NCBI GenBank assembly: GCA_947458545.1
Contig: CANGYH010000001.1
Location: 1,364,001 to 1,428,000, forward strand
Length of the DNA stretch: 64,000 nucleotides
From: Cytophagaceae bacterium
Lineage (GTDB): Bacteria > Bacteroidota > Bacteroidia > Cytophagales > Flexibacteraceae
Direction of reading: 5' to 3'
In this document: positions 54,914 to 61,815 of the stretch, piece after piece
Numbering within the stretch: position 1 is the stretch's first letter
How the letters are laid out: every line of letters starts with the position of its first letter
Made by a program: the position numbers and the translations under genes
Notes under the pieces: generated by a model
Told to the model about the DNA's origin: nothing
Databases searched by the model: none
Seen by the model: the letters and a program-made list of their open reading frames with translations, nothing else

Positions 54914-54932
54914 GCCGCCTACCATAGGCGGC
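54914..54932 (-). promoter_or_regulatory. Hairpin at the start of the DEAD-box gene
   Basis: GCCGCCTA and TAGGCGGC enclose TGG on the mRNA strand, 9 nt before the start codon. The stem could block ribosome access, which this helicase or temperature might relieve. Confidence 0.5.
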
Positions 54933-55133
54933 CAAATCAAATAATCGGGTGGCAAGGGAGAGAACCCCCTCTGTGCCGAGCGGCCCAGCCCAAACGCAGC
55001 CCTGATTTTGCTTCAAAATCAAACCCCATTCGCCTATGCCACTGCAACACCAAAGTTTCTGAACTCACTAAAGGGCCCTTACCGCACTAGGTGCAAAATG
55101 CTTGTTATAGCCGTCTCTCTTTACAGCTTACTA

Positions 55134-55141
55134 CAAAGATA
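55134..55141 (-). promoter_or_regulatory. TATCTTTG promoter of the DEAD-box gene
   Basis: An exact TANNTTTG match on the minus strand, about 230 nt upstream of the start codon, so the mRNA has an unusually long leader for this window. Confidence 0.6.
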
Positions 55142-55390
55142 CGCGCCATATACCCTGAAAGATACCCGCATAGCACCAAAAAGGGGTGGTTTTAGCTTAC
55201 AAAGCGGCTAAGGCTTATTTATTTTTTGACAATAGGCATGTGCACTGCCTGCACAGGCGCATAGAGCAAGACGTTGATGATCAGCAAATTGGCCTTGTAG
55301 GGTACTCTTAAGGTGTACGTCCAGATTACTTTGTTGGTATTCTAATAGTAAATGAAATTGCGCAAAGCTTGTCTGTTAAGCCATTCGTCC

Positions 55391-55398
55391 TATCTTTA
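55391..55398 (+). promoter_or_regulatory. TATCTTTA promoter of the TRL-like gene
   Basis: One base off TANNTTTG, about 82 nt upstream of the ATG at 55481. Confidence 0.45.
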
Positions 55399-55480
55399 CC
55401 GCGCTTGCCTCTACCAAATAGGGCAGGCGGCGGATGCAGAAAAGCCTGACGAGTATGCGTAAACCAAATCGTTTCTGACC

Positions 55481-55759
55481 ATGAAATCTGTTCTTTTTTG
55501 TGCGGCAGCCGCTATGGTGGCTATGCTGTCTTCTTGCTCTATCACTCTGCCTGTAGCTGCTACTAGCAACCCTGTTGGTGGCAAAGTAGGCAGCGCAGAT
55601 GCGCAGGTGTTCCTGCAGGTGCTGTGCTTTGGTGGCGATGCCTCCATCCGCACTGCAGCCAAAAACGGTGGCATCACGCGCATCTCAACTGTCGACATGA
55701 AGAAGTTCGACGTGCTGGGCATCTACCAAGAGTACACCACCATCGTATCAGGCGAGTAG
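55481..55759 (+). CDS. TRL-like lipoprotein
   Basis: A 92-aa lipoprotein with a signal sequence and lipobox (MVAMLSSC, Cys at residue 19). The mature part has GKVGSADAQVFLQVLCFGGDASIRTAAKNGGITRISTVDMKKF and a C-terminal LGIYQEYTTIVSGE, which matches the TRL family, named from a tRNA-associated locus in other bacteria. Its function is unknown. It is the first of three small secreted proteins in a row, followed by a weak terminator. Confidence 0.82.
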   Translation: MKSVLFCAAAAMVAMLSSCSITLPVAATSNPVGGKVGSADAQVFLQVLCFGGDASIRTAAKNGGITRISTVDMKKFDVLGIYQEYTTIVSGE

Positions 55760-55782
55760 TCTGAAGCTTCAGCCAAATCCAT

Positions 55783-55820
55783 AAGAGGGGGCGAGAATAC
55801 CAGTTATTCTCCCCCTTTTT
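55783..55820 (+). terminator. Terminator after the TRL-like gene
   Basis: AGGGGG and AGAATA on the left pair with TATTCT and CCCCCT on the right around a short loop with a 2-nt bulge, followed by TTTT. Confidence 0.6.
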
Positions 55821-55835
55821 GTTTGCTTTGCCCTT

Positions 55836-56363
55836 ATGTTTTATTCTGCCAGATGGTTGCCCCTTTGGGCGGCCGGTATGTTGGCATTGGCTGCCTTGCC
55901 GGGCTGCTCAGGCTCTAGCCAAGCGCCAGATGTTGTTTACATGGGCCCTGCCCAGGTGTACAGCCTTGCCCCTGGCGATAAGGTGCTAGCCCCAGAGCCA
56001 GCCTCTACGCAATACTACGAGCGGCTTTTTAACCACCACCCACAGTACAATCAGCCCCTGCACCGTATTGTAAAATCAACTACGCAGACCGTTTATCTGG
56101 GCATTGTTGTACCGCCGCTGCCCCCTAGCCCGGCCGATTTGCTGGCCAGTGATTCTATCTGGCAACAGAAGGCTATGCGCAAGGTAGGGGCTGCCTATGC
56201 CGGATTTTTGCAAGACGGCCAGGGCCAGTATAACGTGCGTTACCTGGCTATGTCAGGCAAGACGAAGTTTTTGCACGTCATCAATCTGCTCACTGCAGAC
56301 TCTGCTTTGGCACGGCGCCAGTACGAAGCTACCCCTCCGCTGCAAGGCCATGTACTGTTATAA
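55836..56363 (+). CDS. Lipoprotein of unknown function
   Basis: A 175-aa protein with a lipoprotein signal (LALAALPGCSGS, Cys at residue 24). The mature part shows an APDVVYMGPAQVYSLAPGDKVLAPEPAS block and a Pro-rich VVPPLPPSPADLL segment; I recognise no family. The ATG lies 5 nt after GCTTTG. It overlaps the next gene by 14 nt, which suggests joint translation. Confidence 0.7.
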   Translation: MFYSARWLPLWAAGMLALAALPGCSGSSQAPDVVYMGPAQVYSLAPGDKVLAPEPASTQYYERLFNHHPQYNQPLHRIVKSTTQTVYLGIVVPPLPPSPADLLASDSIWQQKAMRKVGAAYAGFLQDGQGQYNVRYLAMSGKTKFLHVINLLTADSALARRQYEATPPLQGHVLL

Positions 56364-56895
56364 TCGGTGGCTGGCTGTGGCCAGCCTGGCGGGGTTATTG
56401 GCATGCTCGCCTATGGGCCGCGCAGGGCAGGGCATGCAAGGCAAGGGCAGGCCCTCTGCCAAAGGCATAGAAGAGTTTGTATTGGCGCAAGGCGGCCGCC
56501 AGCTGTTTATGCTACCCGTGGCCTATACCACCGCAGGACCTGCCAAGCTTAAAGCAGATTATACCTACCGAGACTCTGCCCAGCGGCCAAGGTCTGCCAC
56601 GCTACGCGTCACTGTAAGGGCCCGCAGGTCTTACGAGGTCATAGATTCCGCCTGGGCTTTGGTAGGCAACGAGCGGATGGATCTTGGCACCGCCAAAGCG
56701 CTGTTTACCGAAGCCCATGGCAAAGAGGTGCACACCCGGCTAGAGTTTAACCTTGACGGCGCAGCAGCCCGCAACCTTATGGCAACCGCCCCGCCAACGC
56801 TCGTACTGAAGGCCCATGGCCAGGCGTGGGTTTTTACGCCTACGAAAAAGGCTAGAAAGCGGCTGGCAGGCCTAGCTTTCTATATGGCGCAATAG
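56350..56895 (+). CDS. Lipoprotein of unknown function
   Basis: A 181-aa protein with a lipoprotein signal (LAVASLAGLLACSP, Cys at residue 19). The mature part has a beta-rich pattern: ADYTYRDSAQRPRSATLRVTV, SYEVIDSAWALVGNERMDLG and RLEFNLDGAAARNLM. No family is recognised. The ATG at 56350 overlaps the upstream gene by 14 nt. In-frame starts further upstream, inside that gene, are less likely because they would remove the signal from the N-terminus. Confidence 0.7.
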   Translation: MYCYNRWLAVASLAGLLACSPMGRAGQGMQGKGRPSAKGIEEFVLAQGGRQLFMLPVAYTTAGPAKLKADYTYRDSAQRPRSATLRVTVRARRSYEVIDSAWALVGNERMDLGTAKALFTEAHGKEVHTRLEFNLDGAAARNLMATAPPTLVLKAHGQAWVFTPTKKARKRLAGLAFYMAQ

Positions 56896-56908
56896 GGGTA
56901 TACAGCGG

Positions 56909-57568
56909 TTAGGCCTTGGGCGTAGGCGTTGCTCGCCCTTGTAAATAGAGCCCAGCCATGGCGGCAAGCAGCAACCCCAGCGTTGCGGCCCATTGCCAGC
57001 CTATGGGGGCACCGCCCTGCAGGGCCTGCTGCAGGCTACGGGCCTGCATACCTGCATAGGTGGCCAGGGCCGTGCGCGGCAACATACCTGGCAAACTGCC
57101 CACAAGCAGCGCCCGCAATGGAATGCCAGCCCAAGCCAGCACCAGATTACTGATACCAAACGGCAACGCCGGCGAGAGCCTAAACCAAAACACGGTATGC
57201 CAACCGCCTTGGGCAAGGCGCTGCCGTACCTGCTCGAACTTAGGCCTGCGCTCTAGCCAAGCCACCAGGCCCGGAGGGCGCACGGCCTTGCCCACTGTGT
57301 AACCAAGCACTGCAGCAGGCAGGTAGGTGCCTACGGTAAAGGCCAGGCTAGGCATACCAGCCAGGTAACCGCCCAGCAGCGCGACAAGCGTTGTAGGCAA
57401 CAGGCCAAGCCCCAGCAAACAAACGCAAGCAAGCGCCAGCAGGGGCCAGGCAGGCAAGGCAGCCTCGCCATGCTGTACCAAATAGGCCGTTGCCAGGCTA
57501 CCGATCACCAAGGGGCCCGCCGTAAACCATGCGCCGAAAGCCGCTGTGTATCCCCAACTGGCCTTCAT
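56909..57568 (-). CDS. TVP38/TMEM64 (VTT-domain) membrane protein
   Basis: A 219-aa inner-membrane protein with about five helices. The VTT signature is visible: LGLLPTTLVALLGGYLAG, then GYTVGKAV and FWFRLSPALPFGISNLVLAWAGIPLRALLVGSLPGMLPRTAL. DedA/TVP38 proteins act as lipid scramblases or undecaprenyl-phosphate translocases; the substrate here is unknown. The ATG lies 5 nt after TTCTTTG. It faces the lipoprotein gene, with a 13-nt gap. Confidence 0.87.
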   Translation of the reverse strand: MKASWGYTAAFGAWFTAGPLVIGSLATAYLVQHGEAALPAWPLLALACVCLLGLGLLPTTLVALLGGYLAGMPSLAFTVGTYLPAAVLGYTVGKAVRPPGLVAWLERRPKFEQVRQRLAQGGWHTVFWFRLSPALPFGISNLVLAWAGIPLRALLVGSLPGMLPRTALATYAGMQARSLQQALQGGAPIGWQWAATLGLLLAAMAGLYLQGRATPTPKA

Positions 57569-57941
57569 GCTTGCAAAGAAGCACCGCCGGGCGGGCTTCT
57601 GCTCTCGGTGGGCCCTTAGATAGCGTAGCTTTTAGGCGCGTTTAGCGTCTATTTCTGACATGTGCATATAGAATGCCTGTTCAGACCGATTGCGGGTGGC
57701 GGGCCCATTGCAGTTTTGAAACGTCGCTCAAACGCCAGGCTATTCTGGCTGTTTAAGTCGCTCGTTGTTTCAACTTTCAACCTAACATTTTGTCTCTGAC
57801 CGGCTGATGCTACCATGTGGCACAAGGTGTTTGTAGCCTTTTTGCAGCAGGCCTATCAGCGGTGAGGGGCAGTTTCAGGGTCGGTATCATGGCCTTGCCT
57901 ACAAAGGGCAAAGGTGTATGTGGCTGGCCAAGCCAAAAGCT
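57569..57941. other. 373-nt intergenic region between the VTT gene and the response regulator
   Basis: No protein or RNA gene is supported. It holds TCAACTTTCAAC near 57770, an echo of the heptad repeat at 40.3 kb, followed by AACATTTTG, a possible promoter element for the response regulator. Beyond that I see nothing. Confidence 0.5.
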
Positions 57942-58358
57942 ATGTTCAATTCAATACTCATGGTCGACGACTCAGACGTGGACCTGTTCATCACCAGCAA
58001 AATCATCGAGATGTCGCAGGTTTGTGCCCACACGGTGGCTATGAACTCGCCCCTGCGCGCGCTTGATTACCTACGAAGCTCTGCCGAGGCCGACCGCGAC
58101 ACCCCTGACCTGCTGCTGCTCGATGTTAATATGCCCTACATGAACGGCTTTGAGTTTCTGGCCCAGCTAGAGCGTGCCCTGCCCGAGCAGCGCCGGCCCC
58201 GCGTGGTCTTGCTCACATCTAGCGTTGACGATAGAGATCGTGCCAAGGCTGCTGCCTTTTGGTCTGTGCTCGGGTTTATCAACAAACCGTTGACGGTTGA
58301 GGCGTTGCAGCAACTGCAGGTGCATGCGCTGCGGCCCTCGGTAGGCCTGGCAGCTTAG
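57942..58358 (+). CDS. Single-domain response regulator
   Basis: A 138-aa receiver domain with no output domain. The acidic pair DD lies in LMVDDSDVDLF, the phosphoacceptor Asp in LLLLDVNMPYMNGFEF, Thr/Ser in VVLLTSSVDDRD and the conserved Lys in FINKPLTVEAL. Proteins like this relay phosphate or bind a partner, as CheY does. No sensor kinase is adjacent. The ATG at 57942 is preferred; an in-frame ATG lies 24 nt upstream. Confidence 0.92.
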   Translation: MFNSILMVDDSDVDLFITSKIIEMSQVCAHTVAMNSPLRALDYLRSSAEADRDTPDLLLLDVNMPYMNGFEFLAQLERALPEQRRPRVVLLTSSVDDRDRAKAAAFWSVLGFINKPLTVEALQQLQVHALRPSVGLAA

Positions 58359-58390
58359 GGGCGTCCTTGCAGATTACATGCATATTGATT

Positions 58391-58423
58391 TTGCTACGGC
58401 CGGTCTGGAGGACTGGCCGTAGC
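58391..58423 (+). terminator. Terminator after the response regulator
   Basis: GCTACGGCCGGTC pairs with GACTGGCCGTAGC (one mismatch) around a short loop, followed by TATTTTG. It lies about 35 nt after the stop and 33 nt before pfkA. Confidence 0.7.
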
Positions 58424-58455
58424 TATTTTGGGGGCACCAAACAACTACGCCCCTT

Positions 58456-59421
58456 ATGATTGCCATTCTTACCTCTGGCGGAGATGCCCCCGGCATGAAC
58501 GCCGCTATCCGTGCTGTGGTGCGTAGCGCACAAGACGCCGGCCACCATGTGCTGGGTGTGCCCAACGGCTACGCGGGCCTGATGGAGGGCAACTACCTGC
58601 ATTTGGGCCAACGCAGTGTAGATGGCATCATGTACCGCGGAGGTACCATGCTGGGCTCGGCCCGCAGTGTTGAGTTTAAGACGAAGGCCGGCCGCCAAAA
58701 GGCGCTGGCCAACCTGCATGCCGCCGGAGCGACGGCGTTGGTCGTGGTGGGGGGCAACGGATCGCAGACGGGGGCCTATGCCTTGGAGCAGATGGGCTTT
58801 CCGGTGGTGGGCATTGCCAGCACCATAGACAACGATCTGTTGGGCACAGACGTGACCCTGGGCGTAGATACGGCTATCAATATTGCCGTAGAGGCTATAG
58901 ACCGCCTACAAACTACCGCTGGCAGCCATCGTCGGGCTTTTTTGGTTGAGGTGATGGGCCGTGATTGCGGATACCTGGCACTGCAGGCCGCCATTGCCGG
59001 TGGTGCCGAGGCGGTGGCAATCCCAGAAGTAGAGACCCACCCTGAACGCATAGAGGCTACCTTGCGCCAGGCACACGAGCGGGGACGCCGAGGGGGGATT
59101 GTGGTAGTGGCAGAAGGCGCCAAGTACAACGCAGAGGCCTTGGCGGCCTGGTTTAAAGCCGACGGCGCCCAGCTGGGCTACGAACTTCGCACCATTACCC
59201 TGGGCCATGTACAGCGCGGCGGCACCCCAACCGCCGCTGATCGAGTATTGGGCAGCCGCCTGGGTGCCGAAGCCGTCAGGGTGCTGCTAGAAGGGCAAAG
59301 CGGTGTACTGGTTGGCATCCAAAGCGGTAGCCTGTGTACTACCCCTTTGGGCGATATTGCCGGCAAAACCAAGACTCCGGATCTCTCTTTGTTGGCTTTG
59401 GCCGAGGCGCTGGCTCTATAG
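58456..59421 (+). CDS. pfkA: 6-phosphofructokinase
   Basis: A 321-aa phosphofructokinase that makes fructose 1,6-bisphosphate, the committing step of glycolysis. ILTSGGDAPGMNAAIRAVV, the substrate loop STIDNDLLGTDVTLGVDTA with the catalytic Asp, EVMGRDCGYLAL and GHVQRGGTPTAADR are conserved. The loop read GGDGS in the E. coli enzyme is GGNGS here. Its final Gly-Ser fits the ATP rather than the PPi type, but an Asn replaces an Asp that contributes to metal binding. No other glycolytic gene is adjacent. Confidence 0.93.
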   Translation: MIAILTSGGDAPGMNAAIRAVVRSAQDAGHHVLGVPNGYAGLMEGNYLHLGQRSVDGIMYRGGTMLGSARSVEFKTKAGRQKALANLHAAGATALVVVGGNGSQTGAYALEQMGFPVVGIASTIDNDLLGTDVTLGVDTAINIAVEAIDRLQTTAGSHRRAFLVEVMGRDCGYLALQAAIAGGAEAVAIPEVETHPERIEATLRQAHERGRRGGIVVVAEGAKYNAEALAAWFKADGAQLGYELRTITLGHVQRGGTPTAADRVLGSRLGAEAVRVLLEGQSGVLVGIQSGSLCTTPLGDIAGKTKTPDLSLLALAEALAL

Positions 59422-59426
59422 AAAAA

Positions 59427-59463
59427 AAGCAGGGCCATGCTGGTAGTCAGCATGGCCCTGCTT
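59427..59463 (+). terminator. Terminator after pfkA
   Basis: A perfect 16-bp stem (AAGCAGGGCCATGCTG with its complement) encloses GTAGT, right after the stop codon. An A7 run precedes it, so it could also serve leftward transcripts of the small gene at 59.5 kb. Confidence 0.85.
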
Positions 59464-59508
59464 GGGTATATAGTTTGGCTATGGTACGTGGCTTGCCAGG
59501 TGCTCTCC

Positions 59509-59712
59509 TTACACGAGTGTGGGGCGGGTGCGGTTAAGCTCGCGGATCATCCCGCAAAATTCATCTTCACTTAAACCCGTAATGCGGCAAATGGTCGATT
59601 TGGTAAACCCCTCGTTAAACATGCGCTTGGCCACCGTGTAAATATCAACCCGCTGGGGGCGGGCCTCCACCGGCGTCATCCCTGCGCCGGCGCTGTGTGC
59701 GACTTGTATCAT
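59509..59712 (-). CDS. Small helical protein with HTH-like segment
   Basis: A 67-aa protein. VAKRMFNEGFTKSTICRITGLSEDEFCGMIREL (residues 27-59) has the AxxMxxxGxxxxxIxxITGLxxxE pattern seen in the C-terminal tails of Rpn/YhgA-like nucleases and in HTH segments. Here it stands alone, with no nuclease domain in any frame next to it. It may be a small regulator or the remnant of a larger protein. The start ATG at 59712 has a weak promoter context. Confidence 0.6.
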   Translation of the reverse strand: MIQVAHSAGAGMTPVEARPQRVDIYTVAKRMFNEGFTKSTICRITGLSEDEFCGMIRELNRTRPTLV

Positions 59713-59936
59713 TGGCGATGGTGGGTTAAAAGTGAAAATGGAATCTGGTGTGACGTGTGTAACGTATGCCCTGTTTTTGAAGTTATCTCCGGCAAGGCCC
59801 TACATGCACAAATCTATGCTTAGATGCCTATACGCACAAGATTGTAAGCGCTGCATGCCTGATATTTTTCAATTTTTCGACCAATGGATTCCACAACAAT
59901 TCTCTTACGGAGCCTTCGGCCTGCAACTTTCATGTA

Positions 59937-60599
59937 ATGTCTTTGTCTGATTTCGAGTTTCAGGTACAGTCAGAGGTAGGGGTTGCCCTGGCAGAGAAGG
60001 CGCTCTATTTGCCGGGCCATTGTGTAATGCTTGTGTCAGACCTGCATTTTGGCAAGGTGGCCCACTTCAGGCGGCATGGGATAGGCGTACCTGCCCAGGC
60101 AGATATGGCCAATCTCCAAAGGCTAGAGCAGGCACTGGCGCGCTACCCTACCCGCCAGCTCTTGCTGCTGGGCGATGCCTTCCACAGTGTAGAAAACCAA
60201 GCCCTGACCCTGTTTGCTGCCTGGCGGAAACGCTATTGCAACCTTTCTATAGGCCTTGTGCCCGGCAACCACGATGTGATGGCCACCACCACCTACCACG
60301 ACCTTGGGATTGACCTGTTAGACCCCACCTACCGACTAGGGGGGCTACATCTCGTCCACGACCCTGCTGATGCACCTGCGCCCTCTCCCGATACCTATAC
60401 GCTTGCCGGGCACGTGCATCCTGGGGTGCGCTTGCCCGGCGCGGCGGGTGCGCTCACCTTGCCGGCACTGGTGCTGGGCCCAGAGGTAGGGCTGCTGCCC
60501 AGCTTCGGCACTTTTACGGGCCTGGCTCCGGTAGATGTGCGGCAGGCCAGGCAGGTATTGCTTTTTAGCGGCACCAGCGTTTTCGAGCTACCCAGGTAG
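59937..60599 (+). CDS. Metallophosphoesterase PdeM-like
   Basis: A 220-aa calcineurin-like phosphoesterase. The metal motifs are all present: VSDLHFGKVAHF (motif 1), LLGDAFHS (2), VPGNHDVM (3) and LAGHVHPGV (5). This match is closest to the ligase-associated DNA damage response endonuclease PdeM, which usually sits with an ATP-dependent ligase and an exonuclease. No such partners are adjacent here. The gene overlaps the convergent queG by 12 nt. Confidence 0.85.
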   Translation: MSLSDFEFQVQSEVGVALAEKALYLPGHCVMLVSDLHFGKVAHFRRHGIGVPAQADMANLQRLEQALARYPTRQLLLLGDAFHSVENQALTLFAAWRKRYCNLSIGLVPGNHDVMATTTYHDLGIDLLDPTYRLGGLHLVHDPADAPAPSPDTYTLAGHVHPGVRLPGAAGALTLPALVLGPEVGLLPSFGTFTGLAPVDVRQARQVLLFSGTSVFELPR

Positions 60600-61526
60600 G
60601 GCGCGGGCCGCCTCAAGATTGCGGCGGAGGCCTGCATACTTGGCCCGCTTTAGGGGCGAGTCTCTAAAGAGCACTTTGAACTGCTCCTCTGTCAGGGCCT
60701 CCCAATCAGCCTGGGTAAAGGTGGCCATCGGCTCGCTGATGGCTAGGGCTGGGTCTGCGTGTGGGGTAGAGAAGCGGTTCCAAGGGCAAACGTCTTGGCA
60801 GATATCGCACCCGAAGGCCCAACCCTCCATTTTACCTTGAAACTCGGCTGGCATTTGCCCCTTCAGCTCTATGGTAAGGTAGCTGATACACCGGCTGGCG
60901 TCTAGCTTGTAGGGTGCGTAAATGGCCTCGGTGGGGCAGGCATCTATGCAACGGGTACAGGTACCGCAAAAATCGGCAATGGGGCCATCAGGCTCCAGGT
61001 CTAGGTGCAGCAGCAAGGTGCCAATGAAGTAGAACGAGCCCGCCCCGGGCCTGATAAGGTTGGTATGCTTGCCCACCCAACCCAGGCCGGCTAGCCTTGC
61101 CCAGGCCTTGTCCATCAGCGGGGCACTGTCTACGAAACCCCGGCCCAGGGTTTCTTGGCCTGTTTGCGCTTGCAGCCATGCCAGCAGGGCGTTGAGTTTT
61201 TGGCGGATAATGGTATGATAGTCTTGCCCATATGCATAGCAGCTAACCTTAAAACCGGCCGCCTCGGGTTGCCGCACGGCTGGGGCATAGTTGTACAACA
61301 GGCTAACTACAGACCGGGTGCCTGGCTCTAGCAGGCGCGGATCCAGCCGCATCTCGAACCGGTTGGCCAGCCAGTCCATCGTGCCATGGTGGCCTGCGTT
61401 CAAAAATGCCTCGAGCCTTGGCGCTTCTTCCTCAAGCCTGCGCGCCTGGGCTATCCCGCAATAGGCAAAACCCAACTCGGCTGCCTTGGCCTTAAGGCGG
61501 GTTTTAAGCGTGGGAGACACTGACAT
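60588..61526 (-). CDS. queG: Epoxyqueuosine reductase
   Basis: A 312-aa cobalamin- and iron-sulfur-dependent enzyme that reduces epoxyqueuosine to queuosine in tRNA. SVVSLLYNYAP lies in the N-terminal fold, and DSAPLMDKAWARLAGLGWVGKHTN carries the catalytic Asp. The two [4Fe-4S] motifs are CGTCTRCIDACPTEAI and GCDICQDVCPWN, giving the expected eight cysteines. A TACATTTA promoter-like element lies about 22 nt upstream. The ATG at 61526 begins MSVSPTLKTRLKAKA. Confidence 0.96.
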   Translation of the reverse strand: MSVSPTLKTRLKAKAAELGFAYCGIAQARRLEEEAPRLEAFLNAGHHGTMDWLANRFEMRLDPRLLEPGTRSVVSLLYNYAPAVRQPEAAGFKVSCYAYGQDYHTIIRQKLNALLAWLQAQTGQETLGRGFVDSAPLMDKAWARLAGLGWVGKHTNLIRPGAGSFYFIGTLLLHLDLEPDGPIADFCGTCTRCIDACPTEAIYAPYKLDASRCISYLTIELKGQMPAEFQGKMEGWAFGCDICQDVCPWNRFSTPHADPALAISEPMATFTQADWEALTEEQFKVLFRDSPLKRAKYAGLRRNLEAARALPG

Positions 61527-61548
61527 CTATCTGCAGGAGAGAGGCAAT

Positions 61549-61556
61549 AAATGTAA
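61549..61556 (-). promoter_or_regulatory. TACATTTA promoter-like element of queG
   Basis: One base off TANNTTTG on the minus strand, 22 nt upstream of the start. Confidence 0.4.
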
Positions 61557-61698
61557 GGCGTAAGCTAGAGCCAATTGCCGCATGATGTCTATGGCACCAC
61601 CGATGGAAGCCAGGTGAGGGCTTCGCAAAATGGGCTTTGGGCAATTCAAAAAATTTTAAAAATATACGCTCTTTGCATAAACCCATCGGGCTACACCC

Positions 61699-61725
61699 CC
61701 GTATTGATTCTTAGAATCAATACGG
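61699..61725. repeat. 12-bp perfect inverted repeat upstream of queG
   Basis: CCGTATTGATTC and GAATCAATACGG enclose TTA. It lies between queG and the terminator of the PA14 gene and could be an operator or a second terminator hairpin. Confidence 0.5.
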
Positions 61726-61742
61726 TAACTGCCTGTAAACCA

Positions 61743-61778
61743 GCGGCCCGGCAGTTGTTTACACAAACGCCGGGCCGC
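61743..61778 (-). terminator. Terminator after the PA14 surface protein gene
   Basis: GCGGCCCGGC and GCCGGGCCGC form a 10-bp perfect stem with a 16-nt loop, 38 nt past the stop of the leftward gene. Confidence 0.65.
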
Positions 61779-61815
61779 TAAAGTTTACACCGCTAGGTTT
61801 AGAGAGCTTGCCTCT

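Larger units (their letters stand above)
54905..55480. other. 576-nt intergenic region: long DEAD-box leader and TRL promoter
   Basis: No protein gene is supported. The left part, up to the TATCTTTG at 55134-55141, would be a roughly 220-nt leader of the leftward DEAD-box mRNA with hairpins at 54914-54932 and a perfect GATTTTG/CAAAATC stem near 55005-55022. The right part holds the TATCTTTA promoter (55391-55398) of the TRL-like gene. The region is clearly AT-richer than its neighbours. Confidence 0.6.
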
